Shown: positions 33,351-45,161 of the stretch, piece by piece | Position numbering within the stretch: position 1 is the first letter of the stretch | Layout: every line of letters starts with the position of its first letter | Source of the DNA: Psilocybe azurescens | Lineage: Eukaryota; Basidiomycota; Agaricomycetes; Agaricales; Agrocybaceae | Direction of reading: 5' to 3' | Assembly: GCA_023853785.1 (NCBI GenBank) | Contig: JAJIRX010000622.1 | Location: 806,001 to 870,000 of the forward strand | Length of the DNA: 64,000 nt | The notes under the pieces: generated by a model | Database searches by the model: none | Told to the model about the DNA's origin: nothing | The model's input: only the letters and a program-made list of their open reading frames with translations | Program-made: the position numbers and the translations under genes

Positions 33351-34844
33351 GGCAAAGTGGGTAGGCAGTTGGGCGCCCTCTCAGCTTCTTTCAAGCTCCG
33401 CTCGAGTTTCGTCAGAAATCAACCGACTGACTTTGGCAGAGCAGAGTCACACTTTTGTGACTCATTATTGGGGAGCTTCTGAATGTTTAAGCCCACGTGA
33501 TCCGCTGGCTTTTTGATGGTCACCTGTGAGAACTGTGAAAGCGGCGAGCGGGCGAGCACAGCTCATCATAGAGCATGCCAGGCACTGACATAACGAAGCG
33601 TTCTGATTATCCTCCGCTGTGGATAGCCATCTGGTAGAGACTTGGCATCTTTATCAGCTCATCGAATGATCACAATCTCCGAGGGAGTCCCTTTGCCTTT
33701 GCCTTCAAACTGTTTCTGGTCCGCTTTTCTGACCAGAATTAACGAAAGTGTGTATCTATTCATATTTACCCAGGTCTAAAAAGACTCCTTTCGCATGTCT
33801 TCTCCAAATTTGTCCGTGAAGTTTTCCGAGGCTGTCAGTTTTTCACACCTCCATGCACCAAACCCATTGTTATGACCTGTGGATTCAAGCTCTGTCCAGG
33901 AGACATAATATTCCAGTATCTACATCATGACCTTACAAAGCAAGCTTGAACCCAGCTGCCTATCAATAGGCCTAGGACTGATATCGGCCTCTCACCCCAA
34001 GTGCCCTATAGCTGGAGTCTCCTCGCCTCGCCTTCGAGCACTAGGATAAATTAAATGACCCACGTCTGATACGACCTGTAAAGTCCTCTGGTATTCTACA
34101 TACTATCTATAGACGGCATACTACCTGATATCATAATTATCTATCCGCCTGCCATCGATCATGTCGAGGTCAGTCCGTATTAGCTCTACCTCTCTCGACA
34201 AATCATAGACTCACCCACAAGCCCTTCATCTCATTGTTAGAGGATGGGAACCCGGGCCAAATCGTGAAGCAGAACCGAACCAACCGAAGACGGCCACTAA
34301 CGGCAAACGCAGATTTTTGTAGGCGGGCGAACTATTGGCCCCAAGTCGAAGGCAAGTAAGCACACTGGATCCTGGCCTACGAATAAATCTTCGGAAACTT
34401 GCAATCCGTAGGATCCTGAGGGATCCATCCGCCTTGCAGTCTCCTCTGGTAACTCCATTCATCCGCGTTCTCAGCCTAAGGAGATAAAATAGAAAAGAAC
34501 AAGTTTGTGTAAGTTTAAACCCTGATCAGAGTATGAGAAATAAGTGCGAGTGTATCGGAAGCGGGAAGAGAAGCATCGCAATAAACACACAACACGTAAT
34601 AGTGAGGTGGTCTGGACTCTGTAGGGCAGGGAAGAAGATCCTATAAGTAACATGTCCTCATGGAAAGAAGTAAAGATTACGATGAATCCCGAATTTTCTT
34701 CGAGAAGATGTGGATGATGTTATTTTGGTGCCCACAGTCGATGGAATGTGGGCTGTTCAATTTGTGAGCAGAAGAGCCGTACGTTCTACAACCCGACCAC
34801 GATCTTTATCCAACAATATGGAACTTGAGTGAAAACGACGCAAA
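33351..34844. other. Intergenic, no supported gene
   Basis: About 1.5 kb between the segmental duplication and the GH5 remnant. A 27-codon open frame at 33797 and others near 34226-34653 lack support from any family. No RNA gene or repeat was recognised. Confidence 0.4.
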
Positions 34845-35300
34845 CAATGTCTCGACTCACCTTCCATGTCCAGAACACCCAACCTTGCACTACTTCTCCG
34901 ACTTCCATCTACACTTCACAATACATAAACAATTACAAAAAAGTTAACACAAGGATATCATCAACACTCAAGACAAATGGCGCGTTCCAATGCTCCAGTC
35001 TAAACACCTACCTTCTAAAGAAATCAATGTAATTATGAGTCCACGTGGTGTAGTTCCCAGTGAGGCCTGCACAACTGCCGTGAGCCTGCGTCCCAGGACC
35101 GGGGAACCAGGCTCCATCCCAGCGAGCACCGACGCCACGTCCATTGAGCCATTTCGCGCAGTCTGTCGCCGCGTTCGACCATTCTCTCGAGACTGTCCAC
35201 ATGTTGCTGGAAGCGTATGAAGCTAAGTATGTTGGTGCATGCCCATTGGAGTTGTGCAAGGATTGCGAGAGGGTCGGCGAACATAAGGATATTATATACA
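34845..35300 (-). pseudogene. GH5 exo-beta-1,3-glucanase C-terminal remnant
   Basis: Reverse-strand remnant of a family GH5 glucanase, an enzyme that trims beta-1,3-glucan in fungal cell walls. Visible blocks are M-W-T-V-S-R-E-W-S (the Glu should be the catalytic nucleophile), D-C-A-K-W-L-N-G-R-G-V-G-A-R-W-D-G and G-S-C-A-G-L-T-G. After an intron from the GTAGGT near 35003 to a TAG near 34910 comes V-V-Q-G-W-V-F-W-T-W-K. The N-terminal catalytic part and the end after W-T-W-K (usually A-E-N-A-D-E-W) are not found. It abuts an F-box remnant upstream, consistent with rearrangement. Confidence 0.6.
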
Positions 35301-35639
35301 ATTGAAGACGTACACTGACATACTCATCATCGTCCTGTTGAGTTCTAAATTGCTGAAGACCTATGAGGAAGGTGGTTAGTATATGAAGACAATATTCACT
35401 GTCGTGGAATTTGCGAAGTCCATTAAAACTCCATGTCTTTACAGTGGTGTCAAGTTCGTCCGCGCGACAACCATTCCAAACACCAGGTCCCTTTTTTCCC
35501 CCGATTCCTCTCCTTCAACGTCAACTCTTGGAAATTAAAAAACATATTATTGTAACGTAAAATCTAAGCTTTGAAGTGGTGAACATTTGAAGAAAACTGG
35601 TGCAGAACTCGTAAAGATCTGCTTGGTCTTTAAAATTTT

Positions 35640-35998
35640 ACAAACACTAATTACAGTTAGTGATAGTATGCGCATTCCAGTTCTCGTCGACCTTCAGAGC
35701 GTAGATCACAGAGCGCTTTATTTCGGATGCGGAGAGATCTGCGATTGTCCTGTCAATGGCAAGATAGAGATCGATGTTGATATAGCGCTAGACATAATTT
35801 GTTGAGCCTAATTCGTGTATGACATGGCATGTCTACATGAGACGACAACACAGTATTAAGTGCTGATGCGGGACGGGGAAAGTGGTATCTGAGATTCTTG
35901 GAGCTTGCCTGAATAAAAGCTAGCAAATATTGACGTCGTAGATGGATACATATCGTAATAATTACATCCGGAGGAATATCGGTTATGTTTAGGGACAT
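35640..35998 (-). pseudogene. F-box paralogue N-terminal relic (copy E)
   Basis: The ATG at 35998 opens M-S-L-N-I-T-D-I-P-P-D-V-I-I-T-I and L-L-A-F-I-Q, closely matching the F-box exons near the left end of the window. A GCAAGC donor follows. The next exon matches T-C-H-V-I-H-E-L-G but has TAG where the family has Trp (near 35794). Homology runs out at about 35640, so two thirds of the protein is missing. Confidence 0.65.
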
Positions 35999-36304
35999 TG
36001 TGAGGTAGTGGTAGAAGACAAAGAATGATCTGTAGATCTTGAAAAACAGAAATCAGTCTTGAAGGAAAATGTCGAGAAAAGGCTTTACAGTGCTAGTTAG
36101 CATGGAGACTGGAGCACATGGCGAAGCCACGGCTGAATATGAAATATGACAACTTGGCCCTGCTGCCGTAGATTCCAAGTAGCCACCTGGTGCCGGAGTC
36201 CAACATCGGACGACTCTCATCACTAGCAGATTCCATGCAACGCCCTTAATTTTAATTCTATGTAACAGGACCCCATATCTGAGCTAGATATCAATTTATA
36301 ACAT
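35999..36304. other. Intergenic
   Basis: Short stretch between the F-box relic and the 3' end of the AIF-like gene. No feature was recognised. Confidence 0.4.
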
Positions 36305-37785
36305 TCATGAAAACCCAAGGGTCTTCCTCATTGAGACAATCATCAAAGATTTAGACTTCAACGAAGTCGATAACCAATCCCCGCAAGTTATACCTCCTAA
36401 GTAGCTGAAATATCCCGCACCGCGCATCTATAATAAATAAATGGACATTCAACCTGTGAGATTTCTTTCGTCGTGGTCAAAAAGGCCACAGTGATTCACT
36501 GGCAGCCAAAGACTGAAAAAATAGAAGTACTTACCTTGCCATTACTAATGATAATCGTATCATGGCTATCCCTATACTCCGCCTTCACTTTCTTCCCCTC
36601 AAGAAAGGAGACGACGTTGCTAACAAGCACCGACACGTGGCCCGCGCATTTGACACCTTGTTTATGCTCGTCCCAGTCGATGATGTCGCCCACTGCGAAT
36701 ATCCGCGCGTGCTCGCGCAGCTGTAGCGTTGGAAGGACCTTAACGTATCCTTGTTTGGTCAGAGCCTGTTCTCCGAGACTGGAAGTGAGGAATTGGGTGT
36801 TCGGATGAACGCCGCGCATGGGTATCTTCATAATTTATATTCATGTAAGTAATACCCTGCATGATGAGAAAGAAACGCATCACTGACGACGAGGTCCGTT
36901 TCGATCGCGTGTTTCTTTCTTGCGAGTATCGTTCCATCACCTCTGATATCCATGCTGTCTACACAGTCCCCGAGCACGAGGCTGACGCCGCGCGCTAATA
37001 GGCTTTCAGCTGCTCTCTCTCTCAGAGCAGACGGGTAGGTATCGTCGAGAAGCTTGTTTCTCCTGTGGACGATGGTGACTTTCTTTGCCTGAACACATAG
37101 AGTCAAAATAACGACACAAGGCTTTCAACAAACAGTTCACGCTTTTAAGTTTTGAGACCTACCGGCCATTGGTCTTTTATCTCTCCCGCCATCTCTGATG
37201 TCAAAAAGGCATGTAAGTCAGTCAAGGAAACTTGGGCCAGAAAATGATTCTGTAATACTCACCTGTGCCAGCAGCGCCTCCGCCTACAAGCACGACATGG
37301 TGCGCCTTTTCAATCTTGTCTCTCCATCCAGCAACCCACTAATCGCTCTCCTCGAATGTGTCCGGGAATTCAAGAGGCCCGCTCAGCCGCCTCCCAGTCG
37401 CCAGCACAAGCACCGAGTACGAGATCCGCTCTCCAGAGCCTTCAAGCACCACGCTCCCACCTCGACCTCGACCTCGGCCTCGCACTCCCTCAGGCTCGTC
37501 TTCCGGCTCCAGCTCCAGCGACGCGACCTTACCAATCACGATCCTATAAGCATTCGCATTCGCATTCTCCAGCTCGTCGTATGGTATACGGATGCGGTCC
37601 GCGAGACTCCCTTCGGCTGTGACGATAGCGCGGATTGTCCCTGCAAGATGGGTGAAATAGGGCCGGGCAGTGATCAGGATGAGGTTGTATTTCAGCAAGT
37701 CTAGCTTGCTGGCGAGTGACTTGAGAGCGTGTAGCCCGGCTACGCCTCCGCCGACGATGACAATGTTCGAACGCTCCTGGGGCAT
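36305..37785 (-). pseudogene. AIF/FSP1-like FAD oxidoreductase with an in-frame stop
   Basis: Flavoprotein of the apoptosis-inducing factor / FSP1 group, NAD(P)H-dependent. The ATG at 37785 gives I-V-I-V-G-G-G-V-A-G-L, the FAD-binding Rossmann motif, and later S-V-L-V-L-A-T-G. The second nucleotide-binding motif V-V-L-V-G-G-G-A-A-G-T follows. Then come A-K-K-V-T-I-V-H-R-R, the P-N-T-Q-F-L region, and F-A-V-G-D-I-I-D-W-D-E, which contacts FAD. The last exon has G-I-T-C-G-D-W and a stop at 36305. Introns lie near 37269-37202, 37165-37086, 36883-36829 and 36532-36445. A TAG at 37339-37341 interrupts E-E-S-D-x-W-V-A-G-W-R; it is a substitution, not a frameshift. Everything around it is conserved, so inactivation is recent, or the base is miscalled. 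The join near 36883-36829 is not resolved. Confidence 0.7.
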
Positions 37786-38763
37786 CGAGCCACAAAGTGA
37801 AAAGCCAGAAAGGCAAGCAGGGAGAGATTACAGATAGAGAGAAGCTTATATACATTTCAGGCCCTCGAATACGAGTAGACCTGTCGGTTGGATTGCGATT
37901 GTTGCCATCCAGACTCGAAAAATGACCACATCAAGTTTCTGCTATACTTATTCTTGTCGCCGTTTAAGGTATATGCCCTTGTTTCAGACCCGAGGAGACA
38001 ATTATAGAGGGTTCAAGTGCATCTTCAATTGATTTGCACGTCCTCTTTCACCGCTTTCTGTGTATAACCGTCATTATTTTTGGAGCGGGCGCTGATTTGA
38101 CTCGATCGGTTAAACTCTGGTTCAATGACATCTGGATACATAGTGACAGGGCAGATCCTGACGAGACACGACCCAGCCAGATTTATTAACAAGTTAAGCC
38201 TCCTGCTTGACGAAGGAGGTGGCTACCCAACTGTCAGTAGACGACAGCCATGTGGAGACTGACATATGTTATCTGTCATTGAAGCTTGAAACCTTGTTGT
38301 CCACCAGGAGACTTTGACCCAACGAGAGCGATTGATACTCAGTTTCCAGTGGCTAATGTCGATATCAGCGATAGAGAGGAGAGGTTGCATTGCATGCTGA
38401 TTTCGCCATGTATTGAGGATCCGGGTTTTGATGGGAAAATGAAAATTCCTCCACTGGTATCTCAGGGACTTCAACAAGGCTGCCACTGAACATTATGCGG
38501 GCCTAGCTAAGAGTTTGATGTAGAAAAGAGGTGCGGGATGTTGTCGTCATGGTCTGCGTCAGCCTAGGATCGAAGTTGAGAAGAAGTTGAAGCAGGTGGA
38601 AGCTGAGGAAAGTCACAGTGACCGAGTTTCCCGAAGTAATTATGTAAGCGATAATTAGAGTCATTCCTCGGAAACGACCTGCACATACTCTACATACCAC
38701 CACCACCGCCATAGCGCGGCTCAAGCTCAAGGAGCTCAGTATTCGCCCTCAAGTTCAAATCCA
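37786..38763. promoter_or_regulatory. Upstream region of AIF-like gene and FRA10AC1
   Basis: About 980 bases between two divergent start codons. The promoters of both genes should lie here. An open frame at 38223-38486 (reverse) has no family support. The FRA10AC1 frame is open upstream of its ATG to about 38716, so the start might be further left. Confidence 0.35.
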
Positions 38764-39513
38764 ATGTCCCTGTACAAATATCCATACCCGAGATCCTCCC
38801 GTCAAAACGCGCCTCCTCCAGTCGGCATAACGGAGTTTGAGATCCTCAAAGCATCTCACAAGTGAGTATATCTTCATTCAATCCAACAATTAATACAATG
38901 CATACATACAATTGCTGAACCGAACTTTCTTCTTTCTTTTGTTTTTACTTTTCAGATTTCTAAGAGACGAAGACGAGAAGCCCTCATCGTGGGACGAGCA
39001 GCTCGCAGGGAAATACTACTCGAATCTATACCGCGAGTTTGCGGTGTGCGATCTGAAGCATTATAAGTCTGGCAACGTACGTCCTCCTCATCCCTGTCCC
39101 ATCCCTACAGCCCTTTCCTTACTCATATTCACCCCACCCCCACCCCATTGCAGTTCGCACTCCGCTGGCGCACAGAAGACGAAGTACTCTCCGGCTCCGG
39201 CGAGACGACCTGCGGCAACACGCGGTGTCCCCTCCATTTTAACATCAAAGCCACCCCCAATACCCAGCTGACGACGCTCGAGCTTCCGTTCACGTACCAG
39301 GAGCACGGGGCGGCGAAGTCCGCGCTAGTGAAGGTGGTGTTATGTACGAAGTGTGTGCGGAAGTTGATGTGGAAGCGGACGAAGGAGAAGGGCAGGGAGG
39401 GAGAGGGAGAGAAGGAGGCGGAGGCGGAGGCGGAGGCGGACAAAAGGGAAGATAAGGAAGAGAAGAAGGAGAAGGGGGAGAGGAGGGCGCGACTTCGGTA
39501 CGGGTTAAACTAG
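38764..39513 (+). CDS. FRA10AC1 family protein
   Basis: Homologue of human FRA10AC1, a nuclear protein associated with the spliceosome. Exons are 38764-38861, 38956-39076 and 39154-39513, with GTGAGT and GTACGT donors. The protein has I-T-E-F-E-I-L-K-A-S-H-K-F-L-R-D, W-D-E-Q-L-A, Y-Y-S-N-L-Y-R-E-F-A-V-C-D-L-K-H-Y-K-S-G-N, F-A-L-R-W-R-T-E-D-E-V and the zinc-ribbon-like G-E-T-T-C-G-N-T-R-C-P with a later C-T-K-C, so four cysteines are present. The tail is a highly charged Glu/Lys/Arg region. The start at 38764 is the first ATG in frame. No frame break is seen. Confidence 0.92.
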
Positions 39514-39833
39514 AGGAAGATGGAGACGACAGTTTCGACCAACGACGAAGGAAGAAACGCTCAAGAAACGAAGCTGGAGCGGAGGAAGAAGAAGACAAAG
39601 GAGAGAAATCGTCACGCAGACGAAGAAAGAAATCATCTCTGTCCAAATCACCTCGTCCGAGTCACAGAACATGACCCAAGGCCTTTGCTATCACCATTTA
39701 ACCTAACAACCGCACTCCAACATCCGCGCAGCAGTATCATCATTCGTCTCCCGACATCGAAGAACAAGGACATCACTATTCTACTGCCTACTCTACAGCT
39801 GTACAAATAACTCCACGCTGCTCACTCACTTTA

Positions 39834-41941
39834 CTACTGCTGCTTACCATCCTCAACAAACGGCCACGACCCCTCCCCACCCCCACCCGTAACACCCAAC
39901 ACCTTATACTCCGCACCCATCCCCTTCATATCAATCAACCGCATTGCCGCGCCATGTATCTCCTCCCTCCGCGCCTCGCTCCCCGCCGCTTGGAGCAGCG
40001 TGCGCAGGCGCAGCCCGAGCCCCATGCGTGCGAGGAAGACGCCTTGCGGGATGGGCCCGAGGGGTGTTACTGGGTGGACGAGTGGATGGTGGATGGTGGA
40101 TGGATGAATGGGTATTAGACAAGGAAAAGGCGGGGAGAAGGCTCACCTAAATCAGCCATAGCTTCTTTCAAAAACGCAAAGTCGACATTGGCCGTGATAT
40201 CGCAGTGCCCGGGCTCCAGGAACACATCCACGATCTCGTGGTTCTTAAACGCCTAGAATGCGAAAGCGAAAGAAGAAAAAAAAGAATACAGAAAGGAAAA
40301 CAAGAAAGGGTTCAATCAGCCAATGTCCAGTTTAATTACCCCGCTTCTCTTGTAGTTGTAGCAGGCTTGAGAAGGACGCGGTGGACAGATGAAATACTCA
40401 CGCGCAGGGGAATCCGCATACGCCTTCGCTCCTCCGTAGTCGATGATCAGCCCGCACCCTCCGATCGCAGCTTCCGCTTTCGCTTCCCCTCCTCCCGTTT
40501 CTTTTCCCCCCTCTTTTTCTTGTCCCTCTGTTCCCTTTATTCCTCCATCTTTGGAAGCCCCATCTCCACCTTCAGAAGCCCCAGCACTACGCACATTTCC
40601 CGCCAACACCTCCCCGACCATCCTCGCAATCCTAAACGCCGTAGGCGACACCTCGAGGTAGGAACCGGGCGCGAGCTCGCTGAAGCGGGGGAGGACAGCC
40701 CGAGGACGGCGCCTATGGAGGATGGTTTCGCAGCGAGTACGCGCCGGAGGGAGAGGGGTGTTGTTGTGGGGAGGAGGGAAGAGAGGTGGAGGTGGTTGTG
40801 GAGGTGGTGGTAGAGGTGGCCGGGGGAGAAGGAGGGGTGTCGACTGCAGGAGGGTTGTCGACGACAGGAGAGCTGCCTGTGAGAGGATTGTCGACAGCGG
40901 GGATTTCAGCGTCTTTGATTTGAGTTTCGTCCTCCTCATCATTGGAGGCAATGAGGACCTCGTGCCAGAACCCTGTATCTTTCGATTTCTACGCGTACCA
41001 GGAAAGTCAGTGAATACAATACATCATAAGTGCTATAAGAGAAGAGAATAGCGTGTATATAACATAACAACCCACCTGTAGAATATGCACCGGCAACGCG
41101 TCGAAGAACTCGTGCGCCACGAGCATAGTGTACTCGGAGGAGCTGGGGAGAAGCTCTCCGAGCGAGCTATGCCAGTGCAGGTGGACGTTTGCGTTTGGGG
41201 TTGTGGAAAGGTGCGTCTTTGCAGCTCGCGCATGGTCGGGCTCGTTTCTACCAGGTGCACGTTGATTTTTTTTCGAGGCTCGAATTTTTGAATGACCTGC
41301 GAAAGATACTCTAACAACATCATTTTGGGTGAGCGGATATAGACGTACCCTCAGGATATCTCCCATAAGCGTTCCCTTGCCCGGCCCAAGTTCGACGAGG
41401 CGCAACGGGGCGTCCTTCCCACTCTTTCTAAGTTCTTGCAATAGCCATAGAGCGATCAACTACCCAGAAAAACACTGCAAGTTTGTTACTGCCCGGTTGA
41501 GGATGATTTCAGGTGGAAAAGAAGACACGCACCTCGCCGAACGTCTGGCTGATCTCGGGGCTGGTGATAAAGTCGCCACCTGTGCCGAAGACCTTGTGTG
41601 CGGGGTTCATGTAGTATCCGTCGGTCGGGTGCGAGAGGCATAGCTGCATGTACGTCGCGAATGAGATGGGACCGGTCGTCTGTCAATGAATGATGGATGT
41701 TCTACGCGGTCAATTTGTGGGGATAGGACAAAGGAAGGACATGAAAATATACCTTGATATGGTCGAGGATTATTTTCTCAATTTTGGTGTATTTTGGGGG
41801 TGTGGCGTTCACATTCTCATTGTTGTTTGGAACGAGGGTGGCGTTGCACCGGGTGTGGGTGTTTGACTGTGCTATCCTAAACTTCCGGACGAGCCGCGTC
41901 GGAGGAACAAGGCGCCAGCATGTTCGAGTCAGAACAGTCAT
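39834..41941 (-). CDS. NDUFAF7: NDUFAF7/MidA-type protein arginine methyltransferase
   Basis: Mitochondrial SAM-dependent methyltransferase that modifies a core subunit of respiratory complex I during assembly. The ATG at 41941 begins a basic, Arg/Thr-rich N-terminus suited to mitochondrial import. Family blocks are G-P-I-S-F-A-T-Y-M-Q, D-G-Y-Y-M-N-P, G-D-F-I-T-S-P-E-I-S-Q-T-F-G-E, L-V-E-L-G-P-G-K-G-T-L-M (SAM-binding), M-L-V-A-H-E-F-F-D-A-L-P-V-H, T-G-F-W-H-E-V, L-E-V-S-P-T-A-F-R-I, G-L-I-I-D-Y-G and E-P-G-H-C-D-I-T-A-N-V-D-F. The C-terminal T-P-L-G-P-I-P-Q-G-V-F-L leads to a stop at 39834. Frames change near 41215 (an A-run), 40750 and 40700 (a five-C run). A Pro/Ser/Thr-rich insert lies between 40760 and 40930. 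An intron of nearly 150 bases ends near 40255. Confidence 0.88.
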
Positions 41942-42267
41942 TCGCCTAAGTTAAACTTTTGAGTGTGAAGAAGAAGCTATACTTGATATGACTCAAGAGA
42001 GCTCTCCCATGTGCGGTGTGGAGGACTCGCGGAACCGGACTCGGACGCGCCTGATTCCAACAGCGTGATCCTGTGACCATCCGTGACACACGGAGAAAAA
42101 ATAGAAAGGAATTATCTAATCGTATAAAGCGCCATTCGCTTTCCAGGATATCTGCACCCAACACACGATCGATCTCCCTTCATCCGCTTCTTCCTACTCC
42201 TCCAAACTTCTTCTCCACTCCCCCCTCGAGCACCTCTTCCGCACACACCCCAATCCCCCCCCCAAAA
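41942..42267. promoter_or_regulatory. Head-to-head promoter region NDUFAF7/eIF6
   Basis: The start codons are 326 bases apart on opposite strands. The part before eIF6 is pyrimidine-rich with a C-run and ends C-C-A-A-A-A-A just before ATG, a plausible 5' leader. Confidence 0.55.
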
Positions 42268-43270
42268 ATGGCCACCCGTACGTCTATTTTCTTGCACTCT
42301 TTTCAGCTTGTGTGCTGAAAAAATTGAACGCGTTATCAGGTCTTCAATTCGAGAACCACAGCGACATCGGCGTCTTCGCCAAACTGACAAACAGCTACTG
42401 TCTGGCTGCAATCCAAGGCAGCACCAACTTCTACTCCGCGTTCGAGAGCGAGCTCGGAGATGTCATCCCCATCGTGCACACCAGCATTGGCGGAACACGG
42501 ATTATCGGCCGCCTCACCGCAGGTGCGTTTCATCTTTTTTCACTCGGACAATGCTAACTCCATTCCTGAACTGCAGGCAACCGACACGGCCTCCTCGTCC
42601 CCTCATCCACCACCGATCAGGAGCTGCAGCACCTGCGCAACTCGCTCCCGGACGCCGTCGCCATCCAGCGCGTCGAGGAGCGGCTCTCCGCGCTCGGCAA
42701 CGTCATCGCATGCAACGACCACGTCGCGCTCGTGCACCCCGACGTCGACCGCGAGACGGAGGAGATAATCGCCGACGTGCTCAAGGTCGAGGTCTTCCGG
42801 CAGACCATCGCGGACAACGTGCTCGTCGGGAGCTACTGCGCGATCACGAATCAGGGCGGCCTCGTCCACCCGCTCACGAGCATACAGGACCAGGACGAGC
42901 TCAGCAGCTTGTTGCAGATACCTCTCGTGGTGCGTGCTTTTTTACGCTTTTGTTTGTTTCCTTCCTTTGTTTAATGGAGAACTGATGGTTTTGTCGAATA
43001 GGCTGGTACAGTGAATCGCGGTTCAGATGTCATCGGCGCCGGCCTGATAGTCAACGATTGGTGTGCGTTCACCGGTCTCGAGACAACAGCAACAGAGATC
43101 AGCGTGATCGAGGCTGCCTTCAGTGAGCATTTCCTTTCCTTTATCTCCATACAAATTTTCTGATCAATCTCTCTCCCTTTCTCTCTTTTCATCCTACAGA
43201 GCTCCAAGGACAAGACTCGACCGCTGTCATCGGAGAGATGCGCGATTCCCTCATCGACAACTGGGCCTAA
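42268..43270 (+). CDS. TIF6: Translation initiation factor 6 (eIF6)
   Basis: Eukaryotic eIF6, which binds the 60S ribosomal subunit, blocks premature joining with 40S, and is needed for 60S biogenesis in nucleolus and cytoplasm. The first exon is tiny: ATG 42268 and ten bases (M-A-T then R across the junction). The next exon starts at 42340 after TCAG. The protein then runs [21 protein letters not shown] through [38 protein letters not shown] and [14 protein letters not shown], ending I-D-N-W-A and TAA at 43270. Introns follow A-G, L-V and the A-A-F region. Length matches the family (about 245 residues) and no frame break is seen. Confidence 0.97.
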
Positions 43271-43796
43271 GCCTAATCTCTCATTCTCTTCTTCCTTGCC
43301 ATCTTCGTCATTGTCACCGTCCTTATCGTTTCCATTGCCATTGCTACACATCGTCGACTTTCTCTCTTACTTTTATCCCTTGGGTTCTCTCATTCATGAT
43401 CAAGACTTTAACCATTCTCCCTTCTGCCGCTTGTACACACACAATGTCACAATGTAATCCTAAAAAACATCCAGACAGATAACTTGGATGGCACCTCGGA
43501 ACGAACTCTGATTATGATCGTCCAGGGTCAAAATTGGGCGCAACGTTGGCCGTTGGTATCATGCTCATAGACTGTAGCTTGCCCGCCACAGATGGTGGAA
43601 ATAACATATCACACGGTCGTTGACGAGTGGTTATAGCCGCTAAGTGAATAACAACAAAATCAAAAAACAACACAGTTGAACAGCATCATATCGGAGTCCT
43701 ATTCTTAAGAATTTAGTGCGTTAGCTATGACTGCCACAGAAAAATTGATCTATTACTTACACCATCCATTGCGCCGCACATGATATACACAGTATA
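43271..43796. other. Intergenic
   Basis: About 530 bases after eIF6. No conserved frame was recognised. The left part should include the eIF6 3' untranslated region. Confidence 0.4.
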
Positions 43797-44060
43797 TCCA
43801 AACGCCAACGCGTCATTCCATCATCTTCATCATTAAAAAAGAAAAGAAAAATCGTTTATCTACCTACTATATTATCAATATAAATTCCAAAGAACCACTT
43901 TTATTCGTTTGTCGCTTGTCTTAACTCCAAAATCCGGATCAAATTTTTCTCGATCGAGGCAGGAGTTGTGTGTGCATTGTCCAAATGTGGAAACAGAACC
44001 AACACTTACGCCAAGGCCGGCGGGGGTCGTTGGGGGTCGCAGGGCAAGGTGCCAGTCGTG
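43797..44060 (+). pseudogene. Truncated 5' copy of the WW-like membrane protein gene
   Basis: Aligns with 47890-48135, including non-coding sequence upstream ('cattccatcatc', 'attccaaagaac') and the first codons of the frame (S-x-V-L-T-P, then V-V/L-C-V/A with the C-G-N-x-T-N-T-Y-A block). Similarity stops near 44060, so only the promoter and the beginning were copied. It lies before the NACHT gene, while the longer copy lies after it. Confidence 0.7.
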
Positions 44061-45161
44061 GTCGTCGCCTGCACGCAGGAGTCAGGCGCAACTATGCACC
44101 ACGTGACTGTGTGTAAGCGCACAGCAACAGAACGGTCAAGATTTCACATTTCTTTCATTTTCAACCGTGGCTTCGCTCTGTAATCCACTTCGATATTTTC
44201 CTTTTAGAGATGCTTGAAGAAGTGCTGGCCAATGTAGCCCTCTGATGTGTCTGAATAGGATACTACGATGGAGGCAGAAGACCTGGCAGTATTGGGTGAC
44301 TCTTGAATAGAACACCACAAATGAATCTCACGGTGTTGTCGCTGCAATTGTCAAATGAAAGCAAATGTGGATGCCCGATTTCTCGCTTTTTGTTTCTCTG
44401 AATACAGCAATGAACAAGATATACTCCCGGCCAATGAATGATATAAAACGTCTCGAAACCCAAGGATCAAGGTTAGCTATACGTTGACTATACTATTACT
44501 TATGTGATATATTCGTGCCATCAACATTTGACTACTTTCCCTAGTTACCCAGACCTTCAGGAAGAGCATGTCTATGTTCTTTTCTTGTAACAAGAGACAC
44601 GGAACTTGGATGGGTATCTATTCGTATTTGACAGGAATAGGACTGGTTCGTGCCGTACAGTTATGTCACAATTCCCATGTACGATTCCGGCTACATTGTT
44701 CTCGTCCTGATATCTCATTGCGCTCTCAGGCGTGCTCTAGCTGTGTTGTACCGCTTATACACAAGCTGATTTGTCCCATACCCTTCTCAATCTCTGTAAC
44801 TTTCAAACCAGAACCCAGATTTATCAAACTTGCATCAATCTGGCGTACTGCTGGGAGCACAAGAGCCCCTTTCTTCTCTCCACAGGTCGTAATAACGATG
44901 AACTGCAAAGTGCTGCCGCCATTGCCGGACTCTACATTGCTAAAATTAACGTTTGACACTTACCATCTTTTGTATCTTTTGCTACTGCCATTGTCTACCG
45001 ACGTGTCATCTCTAAATCAGGAACAAGATATAGCATGGTATAAGGTCTGAGACGAAGAGGTGCCAGGGGCAGGATTGTTTCTCCCTCTTTACTCAACCCC
45101 AGCCTCGTTTAAAAAATATCTATTGATCCCATGTTTGAAAACTCAAGAAATATCCGTATAA
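44061..45161. other. Region upstream of the NACHT gene, no supported gene
   Basis: About 1.1 kb. Open frames exist on both strands (for example reverse 44263-44463 and 44726-44959), but I recognise no family and cannot join them by splice sites. The right end should hold the NACHT gene promoter. Confidence 0.35.

Noticed and set aside
33351..34844. tRNA or small pheromone-like gene
   Set aside because: No cloverleaf-compatible T-loop with paired arms was found, and the short frame at 33797 lacks a CAAX end.
44568..45050. 160-codon forward frame upstream of the NACHT gene
   Set aside because: No recognisable domain, and competing frames of similar length exist on the other strand.
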